Positions 16,155 to 23,262 of a DNA stretch of 27,452 bases are shown in pieces. The stretch spans positions 1 through 27,452 of the forward strand of contig JBMNVT010000026.1 in the NCBI GenBank assembly GCA_050947015.1, in the 5' to 3' direction. Numbering within the stretch: the stretch's first letter is position 1; each line of letters begins with the position of its first letter. The stretch comes from CAKXIK01 sp050947015 (GTDB lineage Bacteria > Bacillota > Clostridia > Oscillospirales > Acutalibacteraceae). The notes beneath the pieces were generated by a model, which did not search any database, had not been told where the DNA came from, and worked only from the letters and a program-made list of their open reading frames with translations. The position numbers were made by a program, and so were the translations under genes.

Positions 16155-16446
16155 CGATCTCCGCCTCCATTCGTTCATAAACCTCATCCGGAATTTTACA
16201 GCCGAATGCTCGTTCCAGCTTGCGCGCCTTGCGGGCGGCTTTGAGGCAATCCGCATTATTGCAAACATAAGCGCCGCGCCCCGGCTTTTTGCCGACCGGG
16301 TCAAGCGAAACGGCGCCCTGCTCCAGAACCTCGCCGTCCTCCCCAACCCGGTCCGGCGCCTTGACCACGCGGACAAGCTCTTTTTTCGGCTTCATCTGGC
16401 CGCACCCCGTGCACATGCGCATCGGGATCTTTTTTTGTTGCATCAT
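16141..16446 (-). CDS. rnpM: YlxR / RNase P modulator RnpM
   Basis: A 101-residue YlxR-family protein with the characteristic RMCTGCGQMKPKKELVRV motif near the N-terminus and GRGAYVC-NNADC in the middle. In B. subtilis the family member has been reported to bind RNase P RNA and modulate RNase P, hence the name RnpM; it is nucleoid- or RNA-associated. It sits between nusA and ylxQ as in most Firmicutes. ATG 16446 follows an AGGCAGG element; a second ATG at 16443 is adjacent. Confidence 0.92.
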   Translation of the reverse strand: MMQQKKIPMRMCTGCGQMKPKKELVRVVKAPDRVGEDGEVLEQGAVSLDPVGKKPGRGAYVCNNADCLKAARKARKLERAFGCKIPDEVYERMEAEIGAKE

Positions 16447-16506
16447 GCATTACCTGCCTTTCTAAACTGCCCTGCGGATGTATCTGAAACCGGCGAACCG
16501 CGGCGG

Positions 16507-17619
16507 TCAGACCTGCGGCTCTTCGCCGAAGAAACCGCTTTCGGGTCGGATGTCGATTTTCCAGCCGGTCAGCTTTGCGGCAAGGCGGGCATTCTGGCCG
16601 CGGTTGCCGATTGCAAGCGAAAGCTGACTGTCCGGAACGGAAACGTGGCAGGCGCGGCTTCCGTCCGGCTCCAGCGTAACGCTGACCACCGTCGCGGGGG
16701 AAAGCGCCGCCGAAATAAACTTTGCGGGATCCTCGCTGTACTCTACAATATCAATTTTTTCACCACCAAGCTCGTCGACAATTTTGCCGACGCGTGCTCC
16801 GCGCGGGCCGATGCAGGCGCCCACAGCGTCCACGTCCGGATCCTTGCTGAACACGGCAAGCTTTGTGCGGGAACCTGCTTCGCGCGATACCGCCTTGATT
16901 TCCACCGTACCGTCGTAAATTTCCGGCACCTCGGTTTCAAACAGACGCTTGACCAATCCTGGGTGCGTGCGGGAAATCATTGCGCGGGGGCCTTTTTCGG
17001 TATCCTTGACGTCCACCACATAAACCTTAATGTGGTCGCCCTCCTTCAGCGATTCGGCGCCCACCTGCTCGGTTTTGGGCAGCACTGCTTCAGCCTTGCC
17101 GATGGTCAGGCTGGCAGCGCCCGTGCGGGGATCGATGCGTTCGACTACCGCGGAAACAAGCTCCTGATTACGGTTCTGGAACTCCTGCATCACCTGGCCG
17201 CGCTCCACCTCACGGATGCCCTGGCGGATGACATGCTTTGCCGCCTGCGCGCCGATCCGGCCGAACTGCTTGGTTTCCAGCTTGATGGAGACCTTGTCTC
17301 CGACACCAACCGTGGGGTCGAGCTTGCGCGCGTCCGAAAGAAAAATCTGGCGGTCGGGATCCATCACAGCGTTCTCCGGCAGAACGTCGTCCACAACCTC
17401 CTTGCGCAAAAAGACCTCAAACTGGTTTTTGTGCGGGTCCATGTTGACGACAACGTCGTCATTTCCGTTATAGCTGCGCTTAACGGCAACAATAATGGCA
17501 GAGGAAATTTTTTCGAACATAAATTCCATCGGAATTCCCTTTTCCTTTTCCAGCAGACGCAGCGCCTCGAAAAACTCCGTATTCTCGTTGCTCATCTTTT
17601 GATCTTCTTTTTTACGCAT
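16507..17619 (-). CDS. nusA: Transcription termination/antitermination factor NusA
   Basis: NusA binds RNA polymerase and nascent RNA and stimulates pausing and intrinsic termination. The 370-residue protein has the NusA N-terminal domain (EFFEALRLLEKEKGI, residues 15-29, to about 140), then S1 (about 150-217). Two KH domains follow, with GPRGAR (271-276) and GNRGQN (338-343), the short Gram-positive form without acidic repeats. I chose ATG 17619 because AAAGGATGA lies about 9 bases upstream. ATG 17595 (MSNENTEFF) fits the family N-terminus better but has a poor site, and ATG 17631 has none. Confidence 0.95.
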   Translation of the reverse strand: MRKKEDQKMSNENTEFFEALRLLEKEKGIPMEFMFEKISSAIIVAVKRSYNGNDDVVVNMDPHKNQFEVFLRKEVVDDVLPENAVMDPDRQIFLSDARKLDPTVGVGDKVSIKLETKQFGRIGAQAAKHVIRQGIREVERGQVMQEFQNRNQELVSAVVERIDPRTGAASLTIGKAEAVLPKTEQVGAESLKEGDHIKVYVVDVKDTEKGPRAMISRTHPGLVKRLFETEVPEIYDGTVEIKAVSREAGSRTKLAVFSKDPDVDAVGACIGPRGARVGKIVDELGGEKIDIVEYSEDPAKFISAALSPATVVSVTLEPDGSRACHVSVPDSQLSLAIGNRGQNARLAAKLTGWKIDIRPESGFFGEEPQV

Positions 17620-17663
17620 TTTTCGGATCATCCTTTCAAATCCATATGATATATCATCATTTG

Positions 17664-18137
17664 TTAAAAATCGTCCAGCCTAACCGACGCAGCTTCCTTT
17701 TGAGGAATTCTCCGTTCGGCGCCGTCTTCGCCGAACAGCAGGATTTCATCCCCGTCCAGCCCGCCGAGCGTGCCGCAAAGATCGCGCTCGCCGTTTTCAT
17801 CCGGGCGAATCAGCCGCACCTTCACCGGCTGACCGGTCATCTGTGCATAATGTTCCGGCCGCACCAGCTCCCGCTCCACACCCGGTGAGGAAACCTCCAG
17901 GCAGTACGACTGGCTGATTGGGTCGGCGTCGTCAAGCGGTTTGTCGATCGCGCGGCTCATTGCCTCGCAGTCGTCAATGGAAACCCCGCCTTCCTTATCA
18001 ATAAAAATCCGCAGGAACCAGTCCGCGCCCTCCTTGACGAACCGGACGTCCCAAAGCGCCAGCCCGAGGGATTCGGCAATCGGCTGCGCAATCTGCCACA
18101 CGGCAGAAACCGTGTTCCCTTTTTCCTTCTTTGCCAT
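17664..18137 (-). CDS. rimP: Ribosome maturation factor RimP
   Basis: RimP (YlxS) assists 30S subunit maturation. The 157-residue product has the N-terminal domain with LGLALWDVRFVKEGADWFLRIFID and the signature YCLEVSSPGVERELVRPEHY (residues about 78-97). The C-terminal SH3-like domain ends in EAASVRLDDF. It is the first gene of the nusA-infB operon, 44 bases ahead of nusA. The promoter at 18319-18347 gives a leader of about 175 bases with an early hairpin of terminator type. Confidence 0.94.
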   Translation of the reverse strand: MAKKEKGNTVSAVWQIAQPIAESLGLALWDVRFVKEGADWFLRIFIDKEGGVSIDDCEAMSRAIDKPLDDADPISQSYCLEVSSPGVERELVRPEHYAQMTGQPVKVRLIRPDENGERDLCGTLGGLDGDEILLFGEDGAERRIPQKEAASVRLDDF

Positions 18138-18254
18138 ATTGATTCCTCATTCCTTTATCTCTGATTCTGCCGCCCCAAAGCAAGCCCTGCCGGCAAAACT
18201 TTTTTTGCAGAATCCGGGTATCCTTTCCCCGTACAGAGCCGACTCACCGCGCGC

Positions 18255-18289
18255 AAAAACAAACAAAAGAGCGGGTTGCCCCACTCTTT
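18255..18289 (-). terminator. Terminator/attenuator in the rimP leader
   Basis: Arms at 18280-18289 and 18266-18275 pair over ten bases (one wobble) around a GCAA tetraloop in the minus-strand RNA. A T-rich tail interrupted by G follows (18255-18268). It is the first terminator behind spoVT. It also lies only about 22 bases after the predicted start of the rimP transcript, so it may act on both. Confidence 0.75.
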
Positions 18290-18318
18290 CATCCTTTACT
18301 ATTCATCTTCTGTTTATC

Positions 18319-18347
18319 AGTATACCACGCCGCGCGAAAAAATGCAA
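18319..18347 (-). promoter_or_regulatory. Promoter of the rimP-nusA-infB operon
   Basis: On the minus strand TTGCAT (18342-18347) and TATACT (18319-18324) are separated by exactly 17 bases. The predicted start is near 18312. Confidence 0.8.
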
Positions 18348-18413
18348 CAGCGAAATCTACCAACAAATGCGATTCCCATGCCAAAGTTTGCGGATAATTT
18401 TTCGGTTTTTGAA

Positions 18414-18959
18414 TTATTCCTCTTCCATCAGCCGGCTGAGAAACGCCGCCGCCGTCTGAGCCAGCTTCTGCTCGGTTTCGCCGGGAACCGCGCCGCTGTC
18501 GCCGTGCATCAGCACTACCGCACCGAACACATCGCCGCCGGCCAGAATCGGCATCACCGCCACCGCGTTCCGGTCGAGACCCTCCACCGGGAGAATCGGC
18601 GATTCCTCGCCTTTTTTGGCAAAATAGCTGCGGCGTCCCTCAATCATTTCTTCCAGTGCAGGCGATATTCTCCGTTCCAGATACTCCTTGCGGGAAACGC
18701 CTGCCGCTGCAATCACATGATCGCGGTCGCAGACAAGGCACGGCAGTCCTGCAATTTTTGACAATACATCGGTATATTGAACGGCCATGGGCGACATTTC
18801 TCCCACCGGCGAATATTTTTTAAAGATAACGCCGCCTTCGCTGTCCGTGAAAATTTCCAACGGGTCGCCCTCGCGGATGCGCAGGGTGCGGCGAATTTCC
18901 TTCGGGATTACAACTCGTCCCAGATCATCGATGCGGCGAACAATTCCGGTTGCTTTCAT
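18414..18959 (-). CDS. spoVT: Stage V sporulation protein T (AbrB-like regulator)
   Basis: A 181-residue transcription regulator. Residues 1-50 form an AbrB-type swapped-hairpin DNA-binding domain (GIVRRIDDLGRVVIPKEIRR). Residues about 55-178 form a GAF-like domain (GLPCLVCDRDHVIAAAGV; AVAVMPILAGGDVFGAVVL). This matches SpoVT, which modulates forespore sigma-G genes in Bacillus and clostridia and implies a spore-former. The ATG follows AAAGGAGA by about 8 bases. No clear vegetative promoter was found upstream, fitting a sporulation sigma factor, but I could not define one. A perfect inverted repeat lies about 35 bases upstream (18994-19015). Confidence 0.93.
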   Translation of the reverse strand: MKATGIVRRIDDLGRVVIPKEIRRTLRIREGDPLEIFTDSEGGVIFKKYSPVGEMSPMAVQYTDVLSKIAGLPCLVCDRDHVIAAAGVSRKEYLERRISPALEEMIEGRRSYFAKKGEESPILPVEGLDRNAVAVMPILAGGDVFGAVVLMHGDSGAVPGETEQKLAQTAAAFLSRLMEEE

Positions 18960-18993
18960 ATCTTAAATTCTCCTTTGTCCAACAGAATGATTT

Positions 18994-19015
18994 GCCATGC
19001 TATTGTTTGCATGGC
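18994..19015. repeat. Inverted repeat upstream of spoVT
   Basis: Seven-base arms GCCATGC (18994-19000) and GCATGGC (19009-19015) surround an 8-base spacer. It could be a regulator site or a leader hairpin; no T run follows on either strand. Confidence 0.5.
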
Positions 19016-19159
19016 GAGGGGAATTATTCCGCCGGAAAACAGATTTCCGATCCAAAATTCTTTTTTCGAAATTTGTATAAAAAACAAATTCAATCCCTTT
19101 TAAGAAGCGATCTGTTTTGTTTGTCAAAAATTATTTTACTTTTTCAGCATCTTGCCCGA

Positions 19160-19188
19160 TTGAAGCAATTTTTTGTGCATGGTATAAT
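19160..19188 (+). promoter_or_regulatory. Promoter of the four-gene operon
   Basis: TTGAAG (19160-19165), a 17-base spacer and a perfect TATAAT (19183-19188) with TG one base upstream. The predicted transcript starts near 19195, about 37 bases before the first start codon, so there is no room for a riboswitch. Confidence 0.85.
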
Positions 19189-19231
19189 ATTTTTTATGCA
19201 ATAGCGTGAAATAAAAAGGACGGTGTGCGTA

Positions 19232-20107
19232 ATGGAAAACAGAGGATTGATCGGCGTTCAGATGATGATGCTGAAAGAAAAAGTTCAGGAGCTTGGCGCC
19301 TTCAAAGTGCTTCGCCGTTTGGCGCAAATGGGATTTCATTGTATTGAAATCAGCCAGATCCCGATGACTGCCGAAAACGTCGCGGAGATCCGCCGCGCCT
19401 GCGATGAATTTGGCATCCGTGTTGCGGCTTGTTCCGCTGCGCTGGACTCTTCCCCGATGGGCGGGGAATCCCTTTCGACCGATTTTGATAAGATCGTTTC
19501 CGACTGCAAGGCATTGAACTGCGACCTGCTGCGGATCGGGATGCTACCGATCCCGCTGATGGGCAGCCGGGAAAAAGCGCTCGATTTCGTCCGCCGCGCC
19601 GAAGAATGTGCGGCCCGCCTGCAGGAACACGGCATCGCGCTCTACTATCACAACCATCATATCGAATTTACCAAATATGACGGCGAAACGCTGTTGGAGA
19701 TCATCCGCCAAAACACCCGTCTACTCGGCTTTGAGCTGGATGTTCACTGGATCCAGCGCGGAGGTGCCGACCCGCTCGAGGTAATCCGCCGGTTTTCCGG
19801 GCGGGTGCGCCTGCTCCACCTGAAGGATTACCGTGTCACTCCGTTTCAGATGCCGGAGGGCGGATTTGCCCGTGACGGCTTTATGAATGCGTTCACCAAC
19901 AACATTCAGTTTGCCGAGCTTGGGCAGGGCACGCTGCCGATCGACCGGATCGTGCGGGCGGGGTTGGAAAGCGGCAGCGAATACTTCCTGATCGAACAGG
20001 ACGATACCTACGGCCGCGACCCGTTCGACTGTCTGCAGACCAGCATGGATCATCTGAAACAGTTAGGCTTTGCCGGCTGGTTTGACCTGCCGGGATCCGA
20101 CGCCTGA
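19232..20107 (+). CDS. Sugar phosphate isomerase/epimerase family TIM barrel
   Basis: A 291-residue protein of the xylose-isomerase-like TIM-barrel family (AP endonuclease 2 fold), which includes IolE/IolI-type inosose enzymes and keto-sugar epimerases. The metal site looks complete: YYHNHHIEF with a glutamate, GFELDVHWIQRGG with Asp and His, LLHLKDYR, and YFLIEQDDTYG with the last glutamate. The substrate is not evident. ATG 19232 lies 11 bases after AAAAGGA; the GTG at 19223 is too close to that site. It is the first gene of a four-gene operon with a strong promoter and spacings of 30, 25 and 13 bases. Confidence 0.85.
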   Translation: MENRGLIGVQMMMLKEKVQELGAFKVLRRLAQMGFHCIEISQIPMTAENVAEIRRACDEFGIRVAACSAALDSSPMGGESLSTDFDKIVSDCKALNCDLLRIGMLPIPLMGSREKALDFVRRAEECAARLQEHGIALYYHNHHIEFTKYDGETLLEIIRQNTRLLGFELDVHWIQRGGADPLEVIRRFSGRVRLLHLKDYRVTPFQMPEGGFARDGFMNAFTNNIQFAELGQGTLPIDRIVRAGLESGSEYFLIEQDDTYGRDPFDCLQTSMDHLKQLGFAGWFDLPGSDA

Positions 20108-20137
20108 TCCTGCCGCAAAAGTTAGGAGGCTTTTCTG

Positions 20138-20830
20138 TTGCAAGTCATCGATCTCACCGGTGAAATCAAGACCGGTATGTGGCATTACGAAGCACCGTTC
20201 CCCGAATTTCACCTGCGTCCTCTGCCGGAAGTCCCATGGGTTAAGGGGCGCGTTTACTGCGAAATTTTTGAAGGACTCAATTCCCAGACGGGGACCTATC
20301 TGGAAACGCCCGCTCATTTTTTCGGCAACGATCACTGCTACCTGCTGGCCGACGTTCCCGTGGAAAAGCTGGTGGATCTGCCGTGCCGCGTTCTGATGCT
20401 GCCGGAAGAAGCCTTTTCCGCCCCGGAACGAACGCCGGTCACGCTGCCGATGCTGCTGGCAGCCGCGGCGGAGAACATGCCCCTGCCCGGCGAAGCGCTG
20501 CTCGTCGGGACCGGATGGGGAAAAAACTGGGATGCTCCCGATTATCTTTCCCGCTCGCCGTATTTTACGCGCGAGGCGATGGAATGGCTGATCGCGCGGA
20601 AGCCGTTTCTGCTCGGCAGCGATATTCCCCGTTGGGAAAGCTTTGAGCATCCGCAGGGCTTTTTTGAAGCGTTTTACCGCGCAAATATTCTGATGCTCGC
20701 GCCCTGCGTTCATCTGGAGCAGGCGGGCAGCGGCTTTTTCCGGCTCACCGCGCTGCCGATGCGTGTTCCAGGAACCAGCTGCGCGCCCTGCCGCGCCGTG
20801 CTCTGCCGCACAGAGGAAACTTCGCTCTGA
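20138..20830 (+). CDS. Cyclase/kynurenine formamidase family protein
   Basis: A 230-residue protein of the cyclase family (kynurenine formamidase, isatin hydrolase relatives). The start VIDLTGEIKTGMWHYEAPFP and the TGTYLETPAHFF motif (residues 51-62) identify the fold, as do GEALLVGTGWGKNW and LLGSDIPRWES. The canonical metal motif is HxGTHxDxPxH. Here the first His is Gln50, the second is Tyr54 and the Asp is Glu56; only His60 is kept. Metal binding is therefore likely altered, and the reaction cannot be named. The start is TTG 20138, 8 bases after TTAGGAGG. It lies 30 bases behind the TIM-barrel gene. Confidence 0.82.
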   Translation: MQVIDLTGEIKTGMWHYEAPFPEFHLRPLPEVPWVKGRVYCEIFEGLNSQTGTYLETPAHFFGNDHCYLLADVPVEKLVDLPCRVLMLPEEAFSAPERTPVTLPMLLAAAAENMPLPGEALLVGTGWGKNWDAPDYLSRSPYFTREAMEWLIARKPFLLGSDIPRWESFEHPQGFFEAFYRANILMLAPCVHLEQAGSGFFRLTALPMRVPGTSCAPCRAVLCRTEETSL

Positions 20831-20855
20831 GTTTTTTGGAAAGGATCTGAGATCA

Positions 20856-21701
20856 GTGAGAAAAACCGTGACCCGGGAGGATATCCTTTACAGTCTCCGC
20901 CTGATGGGCATTCGGGAAGGGGACGTGCTGCTGGTCCACAGCGCCCTCAGTAGCATCGGCCATGTGGAAGGCGGCGCCGACAGCGTGATCGACGCGCTCT
21001 GCGAAGCGGTCGGCAGTGAGGGAACGATCGTGATGTCAACGCTGACCGGCTGGTTTCAGCCGTTCGACGCACAAACCTCCCCTTCAGCCGTTGGCGAAAT
21101 TTCAGAGGTGTTCCGTCGGCGGCCCGGCGTGCTGCGCAGCCTGCACCCGGTTCATTCCGTTGCCGCGCTCGGAAAATATGCCGCCGAGATCACCGCAGAC
21201 CACGAAAACTGCCCCACCGGCTGCGGAGATGGAACGCCGTACCTGAAGCTGCGCGATCTGGGCGGAAAGGCCATGCTGCTCGGCGTGGACATGGACCGCA
21301 ACACGATCATGCATTCTCTGGAAGAGCTGATCGATGCCAAATACCTGCGTACACTGGATATTTGCGCACCGACATATCTGCCGGGCGAAGAAAAATTCAC
21401 GCTGAAAAAATTCCCGCCCGGCCACCGCGATTTTCTCAATATGACGCCGGTTCTGCGCCGCACAGACGCCATGGTGGAAGGGGTGATCGGTTTCGCTTGC
21501 GTAAAGGTGGTCGACATTCCAAAACTGTTCGAGATCGCTCTGCCGATTCTGCAGCAGGATCCTCTCTTCTTTATCTGCAGAAACGAACACTGCAATTCCT
21601 GTCACTGGTCGCGCCTGCTCTATTCGGGAGAAACGATCGATCTGGAACGCTATATCCATAATCACTGTGATGATAAAACGTGCGAGATCTGTGTGATTTG
21701 A
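20856..21701 (+). CDS. AAC(3)-family acyltransferase with cysteine-rich tail
   Basis: A 281-residue member of the aminoglycoside N3-acetyltransferase family (YokD-like), which acetylates an amine using acetyl-CoA. Family motifs are VLLVHSALSSIGHVEGGADSVI (residues 25-46), GTIVMSTLTG, the block GEISEVFRRRPGVLRSLHPVHSVAALG (80-106), and the histidine/glutamate pair in NTIMHSLEE. Membership does not mean drug resistance; chromosomal relatives often have other amines as substrates. Unusual are two CX4CX2C motifs near the C-terminus (Cys241/246/249 and Cys271/276/279), which suggest a metal site. The start is GTG 20856 after GGAAAGGA; the frame continues upstream into the cyclase gene without support. 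It lies in the operon, 25 bases behind the cyclase gene. Confidence 0.85.
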   Translation: MRKTVTREDILYSLRLMGIREGDVLLVHSALSSIGHVEGGADSVIDALCEAVGSEGTIVMSTLTGWFQPFDAQTSPSAVGEISEVFRRRPGVLRSLHPVHSVAALGKYAAEITADHENCPTGCGDGTPYLKLRDLGGKAMLLGVDMDRNTIMHSLEELIDAKYLRTLDICAPTYLPGEEKFTLKKFPPGHRDFLNMTPVLRRTDAMVEGVIGFACVKVVDIPKLFEIALPILQQDPLFFICRNEHCNSCHWSRLLYSGETIDLERYIHNHCDDKTCEICVI

Positions 21702-21714
21702 GGAGGAAACCGCC

Positions 21715-22461
21715 ATGTATCAACTCAGCTGCGACATTTCGCGCTTTGCGTCGCGGAGTCTGGAAGAAGGACTTTGCGCCGCCGATGCGCTGCGCATCAA
21801 CCATATTGAGCTTGCCGATTTCGGCGGAAAATCGCTGGAGCAATGCTCCGGCAGCGAGGTGGAAGACATCCGCTGCGCGCTGATCGACACCAACAAGACG
21901 GTCGTACTGCTTTCCACCGCGCTTTCTCCCGACGAGCCTGCCGCCTTCAATGAGCTGTTTCGCCGCGCGCACCTGCTCAATGTTCAAAACATCCGCATCC
22001 CGTTCGACGGGCAGCCCGAGCCGCCGAAACCCACCGCACTGGTCGAAATTCTGAAAATGGCGGCGGCGTGGAACATCGGGATTGTGTTTGAAAACGAGCA
22101 CCGTTCCTTTTTCCGCGACGACAAAAGCATGGCGGAGCTTCTGCTTCCGCTGCCGGAAACTGCCGGCGTGGTCTACAACCCCGCCGAATTCGTCGCGCTC
22201 TCGCACCATCCGTTTTTCCATATGTTCTACACAAGCAAGCTGAAAAACCGGATCCGCTTTCTCCGCCTCAACGATTCACTTTACAGCACCGGCGAGCCCA
22301 CCCCCCTGGCGGGCGGCAACGGCGAAATCAAGGAACTGATCTCCATTCTGCTTGCCCGCAGCTTCGACGGCTGGTTTTCCGTTGCGCCGTACCGCGGCGT
22401 TTCGGTGGAAGCCATGGCACAGACGCTTGCCGAATACCGCACTCTGCTGAAACATCTGTGA
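21715..22461 (+). CDS. Divergent TIM-barrel (sugar isomerase-like) protein
   Basis: A 248-residue protein that looks like a shorter xylose-isomerase-type TIM barrel. Its strands follow the pattern of the family: HIELADFGG, NVQNIRIPF, NIGIVFENEHRSFF, AGVVYNPAEF, RFLRLNDSLY, then a GGNGEI turn. Several positions that usually hold metal ligands differ: the expected aspartate after strand six is Asn in VVYNP, the His-x-Lys-Asp segment reads RLND, and the final strand GWFSVAPY lacks the usual glutamate. It may be inactive or have another role. The ATG follows GAGGAGG by 8 bases, only 13 bases behind the acyltransferase gene. The family assignment is by pattern and not firm. Confidence 0.68.
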   Translation: MYQLSCDISRFASRSLEEGLCAADALRINHIELADFGGKSLEQCSGSEVEDIRCALIDTNKTVVLLSTALSPDEPAAFNELFRRAHLLNVQNIRIPFDGQPEPPKPTALVEILKMAAAWNIGIVFENEHRSFFRDDKSMAELLLPLPETAGVVYNPAEFVALSHHPFFHMFYTSKLKNRIRFLRLNDSLYSTGEPTPLAGGNGEIKELISILLARSFDGWFSVAPYRGVSVEAMAQTLAEYRTLLKHL

Positions 22462-22510
22462 CGGCGCCGCGCTCTGTGAGCCCCGTCTCCGCATCATCCT
22501 GCAGCCGCAT

Positions 22511-22563
22511 AAAAACCGGCAGCCCCTCCGTTTTTTCGGAAGAAGCCTACCGGTTTCTTTTTT
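22511..22563. terminator. Bidirectional terminator
   Basis: AAACCGG (22513-22519) pairs with CCGGTTT (22550-22556), with an inner TCCG/CGGA hairpin. T-rich runs follow on both strands. It separates the four-gene operon from the converging HAD gene. Confidence 0.75.
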
Positions 22564-22566
22564 ATT

Positions 22567-23262
22567 CTATTCTTCTCCGAAAATCCTCTGCTCCGCCTGC
22601 AAAAAGCTGTCAAGGGCAAGATCCGCTTCCGTGCAGATCTTCGGCCAATCCTGCGCGGAGGCTTCGTCAAACACGCCGCAGACGGAAAATCCGCCCGCCT
22701 TTGCACCGCGCACGCCGGTCAGAATATCTTCAAATACAAGGCATTGCTGCGCCGCAAGCTGCAGCCGTTCAGCCGCCAGCAGATAAACATCCGGGAAACC
22801 CTTGCCGCGCGGGACCTCGCTGCAGCAGGCAAACGCAGAAAAGCAATCCGCAACTCCCAGCCTGCGCAGCGCCGGTTCAAACAGCTCCGGCGAAAGCGCC
22901 GTTGCCGCCGCAATGCGGATCCCCCGCGAAAACAAAGCCTTTACCAGCTCTCCGGCACCGGGCTTCAGCGGCACGGTGCTGCAGTACGCTTCCCGGCACA
23001 TCTGCGTCCATTCCGCCATCAGCATCTCCGGCGTGTCCCGAAAGCCGTACCGGCGAATGGTATATTCCGCAGCGGAACGCGAATCCATCGACGTGACCGC
23101 CGTGGTATAATCCGGCGTCGGAACCACGCCGCGCCTTGTCAAAAAATCGATGTCGATCTGCTCCCATATCTTCATGGAATCGAGCAGCGTTCCGTCCAGA
23201 TCAAAGATCGCGCCCTTCAGCTTTTTTCTGCGTTCCGCAGGGATCCCCCGGCGCTTATCCAT
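22567..23262 (-). CDS. HAD-superfamily hydrolase (phosphoglucomutase/phosphatase-like)
   Basis: A 231-residue haloacid dehalogenase-type hydrolase of subfamily I with a helical cap, related to beta-phosphoglucomutase and small sugar phosphatases. Motif I is FDLDGTLLDS with the nucleophile Asp21 and the acid/base Asp23. Motif II lies in IAAATALS (Thr in place of the common Ser) and motif III/IV is KGFPDVYLLAAERL-CLVFEDILTGVRGAKAGGF. The substrate cannot be told; it is most likely a phosphate ester. The ATG overlaps the end of the MORN-repeat gene by eight bases, with only a weak AAAAAGAG site, so its translation is probably coupled to that gene. Confidence 0.88.
   Translation of the reverse strand: MDKRRGIPAERRKKLKGAIFDLDGTLLDSMKIWEQIDIDFLTRRGVVPTPDYTTAVTSMDSRSAAEYTIRRYGFRDTPEMLMAEWTQMCREAYCSTVPLKPGAGELVKALFSRGIRIAAATALSPELFEPALRRLGVADCFSAFACCSEVPRGKGFPDVYLLAAERLQLAAQQCLVFEDILTGVRGAKAGGFSVCGVFDEASAQDWPKICTEADLALDSFLQAEQRIFGEE

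Noticed and set aside
15847..17649. 600-codon plus-strand frame
   Set aside because: Antisense shadow of ylxQ, ylxR and nusA.
19189..19231. Riboswitch before the four-gene operon
   Set aside because: The predicted leader is only about 37 bases long, too short for an aptamer.
20856..21701. Aminoglycoside resistance gene
   Set aside because: The protein belongs to the AAC(3) family, but its operon context and cysteine-rich tail argue against a plain resistance enzyme; no claim of resistance is made.
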